DNA of 64,000 nt from Robertmurraya andreesenii (lineage in GTDB: Bacteria > Bacillota > Bacilli > Bacillales > Cytobacillaceae). The notes below the pieces were generated by a model. The model saw only the letters and a program-made list of their open reading frames with translations, did no database searches and was not told where the DNA came from. Both the position numbers and the translations under genes were made by a program. The stretch's first letter is position 1. Every line of letters begins with the position of its first letter. Shown piece after piece: positions 9,640 through 18,475 of this stretch. The stretch is taken from the NCBI RefSeq assembly GCF_030813005.1, contig NZ_JAUSTU010000014.1, forward strand, positions 1 to 64,000, given 5' to 3'.

Positions 9640-11121
9640 ATGGCAGTGGTTCTAACAAAAGGACAGAAAGTGGATTTAACAAAACACACACCAAACTTAC
9701 ATACCGTTTTGGTAGGATTGGGCTGGGATGTAAACCAAAGCGGGGGCCCCAGCTACGATTTAGATGCATCTGTTTTTTTATTAGAAAAGTCTGGTAAGGT
9801 AAGAAATGAGCAGGACTTTGTGTTTTATAATAATCCCGTAGGCGGCGGACAGTCTGTGTTTTATAGTGGTGATAATCGTTCGGGCATAGGGGCAAATGAT
9901 GACGAGCAGATTCGTATTATTCTACCATCAGTACCCCAGTACATCGACCGCATCGCCTTTACGATTACGATCCATGATGCTTATCAAAAGAGGCAAAATT
10001 TCAGCCAAATTTCCAATGCGTATGTACGAATTTTGAATGAACAAAATCAAGAGGAGCTTTTGCGTTTTAATCTTCAACAGTTTACCGTTGAGACGGCCAT
10101 TGTTGCGGCTGAACTATATCGCCATCAAAATGAGTGGAAATTTAATGCAATTGGCAGTGGCTTTCAAGGTGGTTTAGCCGCTCTTTGTCGCAATTTTGGT
10201 TTGGAAGTGGAAGAAAGTCAGCCAAGCCCACCAAATTATGCGAACCAAGGAACAAGCCAGTATCCAAGTCCATCCACCCCTTATCAACAGAGTCAGGCCG
10301 GTTACCAAGGGTTTGGTTCAAGCCCAGGCACCGTCATGTTTGACCGAACCAACCAAAATAATTTTGGACAGGCTCCAGGATTTGGAAATCAAGGTTATAC
10401 TCAAGAGCCAGTGAGGCAACTTACAAGTATAAATAATCAACCGAGCTTTGGTGGAAACATCTCATCTTATCCAAATCCTTCTTCAAGAGGGGATATTACT
10501 TGCCCACGCTGTAACTCGGATTATATCACTTCTGGAAAAAAAGGCTTTGGTATTGGAAAGGCAGCCATTGGCGGGCTTGTCCTTGGACCTGTAGGTTTAC
10601 TTGGAGGATTTATCGGTGCCAATAAAATGGAGTTCCGCTGTCAGTCCTGCCAATATAAGTGGTCATTAGATCAAACAGATTTCATGCGAATGTTCCAACA
10701 GCAAAAGGATAATGCAAGAAGGGTACTTCAAAAATACAATAATAACAACACGGTCCTGGATGCATTGATGGCATCATGTGCTTTAGTGGCGATGGCAGAC
10801 GGTCATCTCGATCATAGTGAACAGCAAAAGGTATATGATTTTATCCATCAGAGCGAGGAACTTCGTTCCTTTAATACCCAGCAGGTCGTCGCTCGATTTG
10901 ATCATTTTGTACGCGGCTTGCAGATGGATCCGATTATGGGTCGAGGGGAAGCACTTAGAGCGGTGGGCCGTGTTCGAGACCAATATGATTTAGCTCGGCT
11001 TGTCGTAAGGTATGGGATTGCCATTGGCTTTGCGGATGGACATTTTGAACGCTCCGAGCAGGAAACGATTCGTGATATTTGTAATGAGCTTAGGTTAAAT
11101 CCAGGAGAATTTTTATCTTAA
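9640..11121 (+). CDS. TerD-zinc ribbon-TerB fusion protein
   Basis: This 493-residue multidomain protein has a TerD domain at residues 1-190, with the calcium-site motifs DLDASVFLL (40-48) and GDNRSGIGANDDEQI (78-91). A Pro/Gln/Gly/Asn-rich flexible linker spans about 192-283. A treble-clef or zinc-ribbon module follows, with CPRC (288-291) and CQSC (334-337) flanking a glycine-rich hydrophobic stretch that may touch the membrane. A TerB-like helical domain spans 370-493, with two ADGHxxxSEQ repeats (387-395, 466-474). Tellurite-resistance family proteins are linked to envelope stress and metal sensing. ATG at 9640 follows GGAGGGGAAAAGG. The gene stands alone between two terminators, without the usual terABCDEZ neighbours. 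Confidence 0.9.
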   Translation: MAVVLTKGQKVDLTKHTPNLHTVLVGLGWDVNQSGGPSYDLDASVFLLEKSGKVRNEQDFVFYNNPVGGGQSVFYSGDNRSGIGANDDEQIRIILPSVPQYIDRIAFTITIHDAYQKRQNFSQISNAYVRILNEQNQEELLRFNLQQFTVETAIVAAELYRHQNEWKFNAIGSGFQGGLAALCRNFGLEVEESQPSPPNYANQGTSQYPSPSTPYQQSQAGYQGFGSSPGTVMFDRTNQNNFGQAPGFGNQGYTQEPVRQLTSINNQPSFGGNISSYPNPSSRGDITCPRCNSDYITSGKKGFGIGKAAIGGLVLGPVGLLGGFIGANKMEFRCQSCQYKWSLDQTDFMRMFQQQKDNARRVLQKYNNNNTVLDALMASCALVAMADGHLDHSEQQKVYDFIHQSEELRSFNTQQVVARFDHFVRGLQMDPIMGRGEALRAVGRVRDQYDLARLVVRYGIAIGFADGHFERSEQETIRDICNELRLNPGEFLS

Positions 11122-11128
11122 CTAAGAG

Positions 11129-11165
11129 GCCATTCACTCCGCTATGGAGTGGATGGCTTTATTAT
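11129..11165 (+). terminator. Terminator of the TerD-TerB gene
   Basis: A GCCATTCACTCC / GGAGTGGATGGC stem is followed by TTTATTATT. Confidence 0.85.
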
Positions 11166-11247
11166 TATTTTACAAAAAATAATGAATATTTGTTCAATTT
11201 AAGATATAATTCTTATCAAATGTTTTGCAGTAGAAAGGGGAAGAGCC

Positions 11248-11646
11248 ATGCGAACGACGATCGAGATTAGAGTTAAAGAAGAGGATATCGATGCTCTGGG
11301 CCATGTTAATTACAATAAGTATATTTCTTATTCTGAACGGGCAATGGGAGATTGGCATAAGAATGCGGGCCTGGATTGGAATGAAATGAGCGATCGAAAA
11401 ATAGGGACTGTTTTTGTTAATTTAAACGTCAATTACATAAAAGAGGCAAGGCTTGGGGAGGTCCTAAGGGTTGAAACGATTCCACTGAAGCTGGGTACGA
11501 AAAGCTTCGTCATTCAGCAGGAAATCTATAATGAAAGGGATGAAAAAATAACGGAATTCACGAAGAAATTCGTTATGTTTGATTTAGAGAGAAGACAAGG
11601 AATGAAAGTAGTAGATGAAATTGCAAGGCATTTTCATCAAGAGTGA
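11248..11646 (+). CDS. Acyl-CoA thioesterase, hotdog fold (4HBT/YbgC-like)
   Basis: This 132-residue single hotdog domain carries the 4HBT signature: V-x-E-x-D-x-DALGHVNYNKYISYSERA at residues 9-31, with the catalytic Asp in the DALGHVNY block. It is predicted to hydrolyse an acyl-CoA thioester. Chain-length preference cannot be read from the sequence. AAAGGGGAAGAGCC precedes the ATG. Confidence 0.85.
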   Translation: MRTTIEIRVKEEDIDALGHVNYNKYISYSERAMGDWHKNAGLDWNEMSDRKIGTVFVNLNVNYIKEARLGEVLRVETIPLKLGTKSFVIQQEIYNERDEKITEFTKKFVMFDLERRQGMKVVDEIARHFHQE

Positions 11647-11690
11647 TAGCTAGAAACTCTAAGAGAATAAAAAAATTATTTTAAAAATAG

Positions 11691-11719
11691 TTTATATTCT
11701 GATAAATATAATTTATAAT
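11691..11719 (+). promoter_or_regulatory. Predicted sigma-A promoter of the alanine symporter gene
   Basis: TTTATA at 11691 and a perfect TATAAT at 11714 are separated by 17 bases, 31 bp before the start codon. The -35 box is weak. Confidence 0.45.
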
Positions 11720-11749
11720 AGGATTGAATATTCTAATAGGGGGTTTGTT

Positions 11750-13240
11750 ATGGAAGCTTTTGTTAATTGGCTTAATGGGATTATATGGAGCCCAGCACTT
11801 GTTTATCTATGTTTAGGTGTAGGATTATTCTACTCAATTGCCACAAGGTTTCTACAAATCAGACATGTTGGTGACATGAACAAATTAATGTTTGACCGCA
11901 ATTCTTCTGACGCAGGGGTTTCATCCTTTCAGGCAATTTCAATGTCTTTGGCAGGTAGGGTCGGTACAGGTAACATTGCAGGAGTAGCGACAGCGATTGC
12001 ATTTGGGGGCCCTGGAGCTGTTTTTTGGATGTGGGCCATGGCATTTCTTGGTGCGAGCTCAGGTTTTATTGAGGCAACATTAGGTCAGGTCTATAAAACA
12101 AAGCAGGATGGTCAATTTCGTGGGGGCCCGGCCTATTATATTGAAAAAGGACTGGGGATTAAATGGTACGCTATTTTATTTGCTCTTGTAACCGTTATTG
12201 CTACAGGTGCATTACTCCCAGGAGTTCAATCCAACAGTATGACAACAGCGATTGATAATGCTTTTGGAATTACGCCATGGATTTCAGGGCTTGTCGTTTG
12301 CACTATCTTGGCTATCATCATTTTTGGGGGAGTTAAACGTATTGCAAAAACAGCTGAAATCGTTGTACCAGTAATGGCTGTTGGTTATGTCATAGTTGCT
12401 ATTATTATTGTTTTTATGAATATTGATAAGCTTCCTGGAGTCATTTCATTAATCTTCTCAAGTGCTTTTGGAATGGAAGCAGCATTCGGAGGAATCCTTG
12501 GTGCAGCTATTATGTGGGGAGTTAAGCGTGGAATTTACTCAAACGAAGCTGGTCAAGGTACTGGTCCACATGCTGCCGCTGCTGCCGAGGTTTCGCATCC
12601 GGTGAAACAAGGACTCGTCCAAGCACTTTCTATTTATATTGATACATTACTAGTTTGTTCAGCTACAGCATTTATGATCCTCATTACAGGAATGTACAAT
12701 GTTACTCCAGAAAAGGGAGATGCCATTGTTACGACACTTGGTCAAATGGAACCAGGTCCAGGATATACACAAGAAGCCGTTGAGTCGGTCCTTCCAGGTT
12801 TTGGTGCACCATTTGTAGCCATTGCCCTATTATTCTTCACATTTACGACCATCATGGCTTACTATTATATGGCAGAAACCAATCTTGCTTATATTAACCA
12901 AAAGCGCAGACGTATTTGGACGGAATATCTATTAAAAGTCGTCTTTATCTTTATGGTATTCTATGGATGTATAAAGACAGCAGGACTTGCTTGGACCTTA
13001 GGTGATATTGGGGTAGGAAGTATGGCTTGGTTAAATATCATTGCCATTCTCTTACTTACAAAGCCAACTCTGAAAATTTTGAAGGATTACGAGCTTCAAA
13101 AGAAACAGGGGCTAGATCCAGTTTTTGATCCTGTGAAGGTTGGAATTAAGGGGGCTGATTTCTGGGAAAATGAATACAAATATCCAGGAACACAGGAAAT
13201 TAAAGGGAATACCACATCGGGTACAACATTAGATAAGTAA
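11750..13240 (+). CDS. Sodium:alanine symporter family protein (AGCS)
   Basis: This 496-residue polytopic membrane protein has about 11 segments. It carries the AGCS signature GRVGTGNIAGVATAIAFGGPG at about residues 69-89 and FRGGPAYYIEKGLG at about 123-136. It is predicted to import alanine or glycine with sodium ions. The C-terminal 60 residues are hydrophilic and cytoplasmic. AGGGGGTTTGTT precedes the ATG, and a predicted sigma-A promoter lies just upstream. The terminator downstream is shared with the convergent FbpB-like gene. Confidence 0.93.
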   Translation: MEAFVNWLNGIIWSPALVYLCLGVGLFYSIATRFLQIRHVGDMNKLMFDRNSSDAGVSSFQAISMSLAGRVGTGNIAGVATAIAFGGPGAVFWMWAMAFLGASSGFIEATLGQVYKTKQDGQFRGGPAYYIEKGLGIKWYAILFALVTVIATGALLPGVQSNSMTTAIDNAFGITPWISGLVVCTILAIIIFGGVKRIAKTAEIVVPVMAVGYVIVAIIIVFMNIDKLPGVISLIFSSAFGMEAAFGGILGAAIMWGVKRGIYSNEAGQGTGPHAAAAAEVSHPVKQGLVQALSIYIDTLLVCSATAFMILITGMYNVTPEKGDAIVTTLGQMEPGPGYTQEAVESVLPGFGAPFVAIALLFFTFTTIMAYYYMAETNLAYINQKRRRIWTEYLLKVVFIFMVFYGCIKTAGLAWTLGDIGVGSMAWLNIIAILLLTKPTLKILKDYELQKKQGLDPVFDPVKVGIKGADFWENEYKYPGTQEIKGNTTSGTTLDK

Positions 13241-13283
13241 AGCTTAAGCAATTATATGAATGGATAGTTTTACACAATCCCAT

Positions 13284-13319
13284 AAAAAAATGGCAACTTT
13301 TATTAGGTTGCCATTTTTT
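13284..13319. terminator. Bidirectional terminator
   Basis: An AAAAAATGGCAAC / GTTGCCATTTTTT stem lies between the symporter gene and the convergent FbpB-like gene. Confidence 0.85.
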
Positions 13320-13454
13320 CTACTGTTTTTGTAAACGTTTACGATGCTTCTCATCGATCATCTGTTCAATTCTAGCGATTTCTTTTTTATCGTTCAGAAT
13401 CTCTTGTTTGTTATTACGAATTAATGTCTGCATACTTAGGAATTGCTTTCTCAT
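13320..13454 (-). CDS. FbpB family small basic protein
   Basis: This is a 44-residue protein that general ORF searches would miss. It starts MRKQFLSMQTLIRNNKQEIL and continues with a charged helix ending in DEKHRKRLQKQ. The spacing NKQEI-x-NDKKEIARIE and the basic tail fit the FbpB family of small, Fur-regulated basic proteins in Bacillus. In B. subtilis FbpA-C help the FsrA small RNA spare iron. The start has a good ribosome binding site (GAGGAGAAAGATT before ATG). No classical Fur box is evident upstream, so iron control is only inferred. The stop codon touches the bidirectional terminator. Confidence 0.72.
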   Translation of the reverse strand: MRKQFLSMQTLIRNNKQEILNDKKEIARIEQMIDEKHRKRLQKQ

Positions 13455-13561
13455 AATCTTTCTCCTCTCATAAAGAATTTTGTCGAAATATAGGTTAATT
13501 TAAATATATCAAAAATTTCTGAATTTATCAAATAAATTTGAAAAAGAAAGGGGTTATGATC

Positions 13562-15544
13562 ATGAATCAGTCCGTCAAAGAGGGAATGCTGTTGTGGGAG
13601 CCTTCAAAGGAATTTAAGAAACAATCAAATATGATGAAGTATTTGAGCTGGCTGAAGGAGAATCGAAACCTTGAATTTCACGATTATCCTACATTATGGC
13701 AATGGTCTGTTACGGAGCTAGAACTGTTTTGGGAATCCTTGTGGGAGTATTTTGATATTCAATCTGATTCCCCGTATTTACGGGTGCTGCCCGAACGCAA
13801 AATGCCTGGGACCAAATGGTTTGAAGGAGCCAGGCTCAATTATGCAGAGCATATTTTTCGCAATCGGAAAGGAATTGGGGCGGCTATTATTTCGAAATCA
13901 GAATTACGTCCCATGCAGACCGTAACATGGGTGGAATTAGAGAGGGAGGTAGCAGCATTTGCCAAGGGGTTATCTGACTCTGGTGTGCAAGCAGGGGATC
14001 GTGTGGTTGCTTATCTTCCGAATATTCCTGAAGCGATCATCGCCTTTTTAGCGTGCGCAAGTATTGGTGCTGTTTGGTCTAGCTGTTCACCTGATTTCGG
14101 GAGCCCGACCGTGATTGATCGCTTTAAGCAAATTGAACCGAAAATTTTGCTTGCTGTGGACGGTTATCGATACGGTGGAAAGGATTTTGATCGAATGGAT
14201 ACGGTTCGTGACATCCAAGAAGCCATTCCCAGCTTAGAAAAGACCGTGTTCCTGCCCTATTTATCTGAACAGCCAATGGTGGAGAAATTAGTGGATACAG
14301 TTCTTTGGAGTGATTTTGTAAGCGCATATAGAGGAGCAGACTTACCATTTATGAGCGTTCCCTTTGATCACCCATTATGGGTGCTTTACTCCTCAGGAAC
14401 AACTGGTTTGCCAAAGGCGATTGTCCAGGGCCATGGTGGAATTTTGCTCGAGCACTTGAAGCAATGTTCCTTACATATGGATTTGAAGGAAGGGGACCGC
14501 TTTTTCTGGTTTACGACAACGGGCTGGATGATGTGGAATATTGTCGTGAGTGGGCTTCTAACTGGAGCAACTGTGTTACTTTATGACGGAAGTCCAGGTT
14601 ATCCGAATCTAGAAGTGCTATGGCGCTTTGCCGAGGAGACGAAGATGACGGTGTTTGGAACAAGTGCAAGCTTTCTTCTCTCCTGCATGAATGAAGGGAT
14701 GACTCCTTCACAGCTTCAACTGGAGCATCTGAAGGTGATTGGTTCCACCGGTTCCCCCCTTCCACCTGAGGGCTTTCTCTGGGTCTATCAGAATATTAAA
14801 AAGGATCTCTGGCTTGCATCCGTTAGCGGAGGGACTGATATTTGCTCGGCCTTTGTTGGGGGTGCTCCGATCTTGCCCGTACACGCTGGAGAAATCCAAT
14901 GTCGGGAATTGGGAGCAAAGGTGGAGGCTTTTGACGAAGAAGGCCATTCTCTCATTGATGAGGTGGGAGAACTTGTGTTGACCGAGCCCCTTCCATCCAT
15001 GCCACTCTTTTTCTGGAACGATGAAGGCGGTGCTCGTTATCAGAGCAGCTACTTTGATCTGTATCCAGGTATATGGAGACATGGGGATTGGGTGAAAATC
15101 ACGGCAAGGGGAAGCTGTCAAATTTACGGTCGTTCCGATTCAACGATAAATCGTGGCGGAATTCGCATGGGGACAAGTGAGATTTATAGTGCTGTTGAAG
15201 GGGTGGATGGCATTTTGGATAGTCTTGTCGTGGATGTAAGCAATGAAAAAGGGAGCTCGCTCCTTCTCCTTTTTGTAGTGTTGGATGAGGGGAAGAGATA
15301 TGATAGGGTATTGGAGGAAAAGGTCAGGGAACGGATACGCAAGAATTGTTCTCCGAGGCATGTACCTGATAAAATATATAGGATCGATGAGGTACCACGG
15401 ACCTTAAATGGGAAGAAGCTTGAGGTTCCAATCAAGAAAATTTTGCTGGGAACGCCTTTAGAGAAGGCTGTCAATATCGGTTCGATCAGTAATACTGAGT
15501 CGTTGCAACCGTTTTTGCGGCTAGCAAAAGAGCTAAATCGTTAG
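13562..15544 (+). CDS. Acetoacetate-CoA ligase (acetoacetyl-CoA synthetase)
   Basis: This 660-residue ANL-superfamily ligase starts LLWEPSKEF and carries WFEGARLNYAEH, both typical of acetoacetyl-CoA synthetases rather than acetyl-CoA synthetase. The AMP-binding P-loop is LYSSGTTGLPKAIVQGHGG, and TTGWMMWN is present. The C-terminal lysine region reads RTLNGKKLEVPIKKILLG. It activates acetoacetate with ATP and CoA. ATG at 13562 was chosen because it lies eight bases after AAGGGG; ATG at 13556 is too close and the TTG further upstream lacks a site. The next gene starts within 25 bp, so they probably form an operon. Confidence 0.93.
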   Translation: MNQSVKEGMLLWEPSKEFKKQSNMMKYLSWLKENRNLEFHDYPTLWQWSVTELELFWESLWEYFDIQSDSPYLRVLPERKMPGTKWFEGARLNYAEHIFRNRKGIGAAIISKSELRPMQTVTWVELEREVAAFAKGLSDSGVQAGDRVVAYLPNIPEAIIAFLACASIGAVWSSCSPDFGSPTVIDRFKQIEPKILLAVDGYRYGGKDFDRMDTVRDIQEAIPSLEKTVFLPYLSEQPMVEKLVDTVLWSDFVSAYRGADLPFMSVPFDHPLWVLYSSGTTGLPKAIVQGHGGILLEHLKQCSLHMDLKEGDRFFWFTTTGWMMWNIVVSGLLTGATVLLYDGSPGYPNLEVLWRFAEETKMTVFGTSASFLLSCMNEGMTPSQLQLEHLKVIGSTGSPLPPEGFLWVYQNIKKDLWLASVSGGTDICSAFVGGAPILPVHAGEIQCRELGAKVEAFDEEGHSLIDEVGELVLTEPLPSMPLFFWNDEGGARYQSSYFDLYPGIWRHGDWVKITARGSCQIYGRSDSTINRGGIRMGTSEIYSAVEGVDGILDSLVVDVSNEKGSSLLLLFVVLDEGKRYDRVLEEKVRERIRKNCSPRHVPDKIYRIDEVPRTLNGKKLEVPIKKILLGTPLEKAVNIGSISNTESLQPFLRLAKELNR

Positions 15545-15565
15545 AAGGTGGAGGCGTGTTTGCAA

Positions 15566-16339
15566 ATGGATTTATTGTTTCGAAAAAGAATTGGCTATTC
15601 AGAAGGAGAGAAAATTCGCTTTGCAGATCTTCCAGAATTATTAAAGAAGGTTGCCTTAACGCTCCCTTTTGAGAATCTATGCATTACAAAGGGAGTTTTC
15701 GTACCGCTCACCAATGAAAGCTTAGTGGAGAAAATTCTTAAGAAAAATGAAGGCGGCCTGTGCTATGAATTAAATCCATTGCTCTATATGTTTTTGCGGG
15801 AAAATGACTTTCATGTATCGCTCGTGCGCGGGGTAGTCTACAATCAAAATGCACAAGAATGGTCTTCAACAGGAAGAACACATGCAGCCATTCTATTAGA
15901 AGAGGCAGGAAGCAAATATTTAGTGGATACCGGATTTGGCGGGAATCTGCCATTAGTTCCTGTTCCTTTAAGCGGCGAGACTGTGCAGTCGATGATAGGT
16001 GAATTCCGTGTGACTAAAACGGAAAATTCATTCGGGGATTATCTTTTTGAGATGAAACGAAAGGATAAGGACGATGATTGGACCGTCGGGTATGTATTTG
16101 ATTCGAAAGAGACTTTGACTGAGCTTGCAAAGCTCGAGGAAATGCAGACAATCATTATAGAGAGCGAGGCTTCTTCTTTTAATAAGGGACCTCTCATAAC
16201 GAAGCTGACAGAGGAAGGTAGCATGACCTTAACGGATAAATTCTTTACCCGCTGGCGGAAAGGCCGCATGACAAAGGAAGATATTAGTGAAGAAAGCTTT
16301 AAAGAGCTTGCGAAGGAGCATTTCGGATTGGATGCGTAA
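15566..16339 (+). CDS. Arylamine N-acetyltransferase
   Basis: This protein of about 257 residues has the NAT catalytic triad in the expected order: Cys in GGLCYELN, His in GRTHAAILLEE and Asp in LVDTGFGG. The N-terminal LPFENL motif is also present. It transfers acetyl groups from acetyl-CoA to aromatic amines or hydrazines. The start is ambiguous: GGAGG at 15550 lies 5 bases before TTG at 15560 and 11 before ATG at 15566. I took the ATG. It overlaps nothing and is probably cotranscribed with the acetoacetyl-CoA ligase. It ends at a terminator shared with leuA. Confidence 0.92.
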   Translation: MDLLFRKRIGYSEGEKIRFADLPELLKKVALTLPFENLCITKGVFVPLTNESLVEKILKKNEGGLCYELNPLLYMFLRENDFHVSLVRGVVYNQNAQEWSSTGRTHAAILLEEAGSKYLVDTGFGGNLPLVPVPLSGETVQSMIGEFRVTKTENSFGDYLFEMKRKDKDDDWTVGYVFDSKETLTELAKLEEMQTIIIESEASSFNKGPLITKLTEEGSMTLTDKFFTRWRKGRMTKEDISEESFKELAKEHFGLDA

Positions 16340-16366
16340 TCGGCGGCTTTTACAAAAATGAATTTG

Positions 16367-16403
16367 GCCCAAGACCCATTTTAAGGCAGGTCTTGGGCTT
16401 TTT
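16367..16403. terminator. Bidirectional terminator between NAT and leuA
   Basis: A GCCCAAGACC / GGTCTTGGGC stem is followed by TTTTT on the plus strand. Confidence 0.88.
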
Positions 16404-16415
16404 AGCTTGGTTGTT

Positions 16416-17957
16416 TTATTTGGATGCAGCCACAACAAATTGTGGGTATACGGCCACTAAGCGGTTAATCGCTTCGATATAGGCGCTCGCACTGGCAAAG
16501 ATTATGTCGACGTTAATTGCCCGCCCTTGGTACATGGAATCCTCCTGTTTGATTTTCACAAAGACCTCGCCGATGGAGTCCTTTCCTTTAGAGATGGACT
16601 TGATGCGATAATCGATTAATTCCACATCCATGTTGAGTCCTTGGTCAATCCCTTTATAGATGGCATCGACAGGGCCGTTTCCTTCACCAATTCCCTCGAT
16701 GATAGAACCGTCGCTCTTTTGAATATGAACAAATGCTCGATAGTCCTTGTTTGGTAGCACCTGTAGGCTCAAATCCTTAAAGGTATAGGTGGAATGATTC
16801 TCACGAGCTGATTTTGTTTCTAGTAGGGCAATGATATCCTCGTCGAAAATTTCCTTTTTCCGATCGGCAAGCTCCTTGTATTTCGTAAATACTTCAGCCA
16901 ATTGCTCTGCACTAATGGAATAACCGAGCTCCTCGTAGCGTTTTTTCAAAGCGTTACGACCGGATAGCTTCCCTAGGACAAGTTTTGTTTCAACAAAACC
17001 GACACTTTCAGGTCTTAAAATTTCGTAGGTGGATTTGTCCTTGATGACTCCGTCCTGATGTATCCCCGAAGAATGAGCGAAGGCATTATTACCTACAACT
17101 GCTTTGTTCGGAGGGACACTGACTCCTGTTAAGCGACTGATTAATTTGCTTGTCTTGGCGATTTCCTTAAGAACAATGCCTGTATCCTTTTGATAATAAT
17201 CCTTGCGGGTTTCCAGCAATGCCGCCACCTCTTCTAGTGCGACGTTTCCAGCACGCTCGCCGATTCCATTCACACAGCCCTCCACCTGTTGGGCACCCGC
17301 TTTGATCGCTGCGATACTATTGCTTGCCGCTAGCCCTAGATCATCGTGGCAATGACAGCTCAAAATCACGTTTTCTACGCCTTTCGTATTTTCAAGAATG
17401 TACTGGAATAGGCGGGAGTATTCTTCTGGTGTTGTATAACCAACCGTATCAGGAAAATTAAGGACGGTGGCGCCTGCCTTGATCACCTCTTCCGCCACCT
17501 CTTTAAGAAATTCTAGCTCCGTTCTGGTTGCATCCTCACAAGAAAACTCGACATGCTTAAAGTGTTTTGCTGCATAGGAAACACATTCTACTGCTTTCGC
17601 GATCACCTCTTCTTTTGTCATGAATAGCTTTTTCTCCCGGTGAATCGGTGATGTGGCAATAAAAACATGGATCCCTGTATTATCCACACCTTTGAATGCT
17701 TCAATCACAGCATCAATATCTGCAATATTCGCACGTGCTAAGCTAACGACCATCGGCTTTGTGACCGCCTCCGCAACAGCTCGTACCGCTGCGGCATCTC
17801 CTGGGGAAGCAGCGGCAAATCCCGCTTCAATGATGTCAATCCCAAGCTTCTCAAGCCTTAGGGCGATCTCAACCTTCTCATCTTGATTCAAGTTAACACC
17901 AGGTGTTTGCTCACCATCTCTCAAAGTTGTATCAAAAAAATAGACTCTTCTGTTCAT
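16416..17957 (-). CDS. leuA: 2-isopropylmalate synthase
   Basis: This 513-residue enzyme condenses acetyl-CoA with 2-ketoisovalerate, the first committed step of leucine synthesis. The catalytic barrel starts FFDTTLRDGEQTPGVN, with the metal-binding Asp and catalytic Arg. The metal-ligand motif is LSCHCHDDLGLA, and GCVNGIGERAGN is present. A C-terminal LeuA regulatory domain follows after residue 380 and gives leucine feedback. ATG at 17957 has GGGAGGGTAAAACG before it. The gene is monocistronic, unlike the ilv-leu operon of B. subtilis. A T-box leader with a CTC specifier directly upstream explains its control by leucyl-tRNA charging. Confidence 0.97.
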   Translation of the reverse strand: MNRRVYFFDTTLRDGEQTPGVNLNQDEKVEIALRLEKLGIDIIEAGFAAASPGDAAAVRAVAEAVTKPMVVSLARANIADIDAVIEAFKGVDNTGIHVFIATSPIHREKKLFMTKEEVIAKAVECVSYAAKHFKHVEFSCEDATRTELEFLKEVAEEVIKAGATVLNFPDTVGYTTPEEYSRLFQYILENTKGVENVILSCHCHDDLGLAASNSIAAIKAGAQQVEGCVNGIGERAGNVALEEVAALLETRKDYYQKDTGIVLKEIAKTSKLISRLTGVSVPPNKAVVGNNAFAHSSGIHQDGVIKDKSTYEILRPESVGFVETKLVLGKLSGRNALKKRYEELGYSISAEQLAEVFTKYKELADRKKEIFDEDIIALLETKSARENHSTYTFKDLSLQVLPNKDYRAFVHIQKSDGSIIEGIGEGNGPVDAIYKGIDQGLNMDVELIDYRIKSISKGKDSIGEVFVKIKQEDSMYQGRAINVDIIFASASAYIEAINRLVAVYPQFVVAASK

Positions 17958-17995
17958 CGTTTTACCCTCCCATTTAATATAAAGCAAAATAAAAA

Positions 17996-18230
17996 TACCT
18001 TGCTCACAATTTGAGGGACGAGCAAGCTCGTGGTACCACCCTCATTTGCTGCTCCTCACGGATCACAGCCTTTGCAAGTCAAGGTATAACTTCACTGTTT
18101 AACGATTGTGAATCGTTTCTTCTTACATGACGGTTCGGAAGAAAGTCTCCAAGGCGAGTCGGAAAGAGTTCTCCACCTGTTCACACCAACCACAGGCTCT
18201 CTAGAGAAGATACTTCTTTCTTGCTCCTTA
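17996..18230 (-). promoter_or_regulatory. T-box leader (leucine-specific) with terminator
   Basis: Read on the minus strand, the leader holds the stem I block AGAGAGCCTGTGGTTGGTGT. The specifier codon CTC (18168-18166), a Leu codon, follows GAGAA. The T-box sequence AGGGTGGTACCACG lies at 18042-18029. The terminator stem CTTGCTC / GAGCAAG ends in ATTTTTATTTT near 17996. Uncharged tRNA-Leu would pair and allow read-through into leuA. Confidence 0.95.
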
Positions 18231-18275
18231 TCACAGACAATTTTGTACTATTAAAAATTTCTAAAATTTTAAAAT

Positions 18276-18304
18276 ATAATACTACATCCAAAACAAAAAC
18301 GCAA
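18276..18304 (-). promoter_or_regulatory. Predicted sigma-A promoter of leuA
   Basis: On the minus strand TTGCGT, 17 bases and TATTAT precede the T-box by about 45 bp. Confidence 0.55.
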
Positions 18305-18348
18305 CACCTTAATCATTTAAAGTATTAAATAATTTTCAGCACAACAAA

Positions 18349-18405
18349 ACTGTCCACCTGGTACGGACAAATTCAAAGAAATGTCCACGGGCGGTACCAG
18401 GTACC
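18349..18405. repeat. Dispersed GGTACC-A-GGTACC element, copy A
   Basis: ACTGTCCACC, ACGGACAAA, TCAAA and GTCCACG blocks are followed by two GGTACC hexamers separated by one A. The same blocks in the same order occur at 24681-24736. Confidence 0.85.
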
Positions 18406-18475
18406 TTGTTAGGAGGGGGAAGGAAGAGTATACTATAGCAGAATAGAAATATAGGTCTTAGTTGTGGTGAATAGA

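Noticed and set aside
9640..11121. Phage-defence or tellurite-resistance island around the TerD-TerB gene
   Set aside because: The flanking genes (htpG, thioesterase, alanine symporter) are ordinary housekeeping or transport genes and no other ter gene is present.
14377..15361. Several 70-137 codon frames overlapping the acetoacetyl-CoA ligase gene
   Set aside because: They are other-frame shadows of a well-supported enzyme gene.
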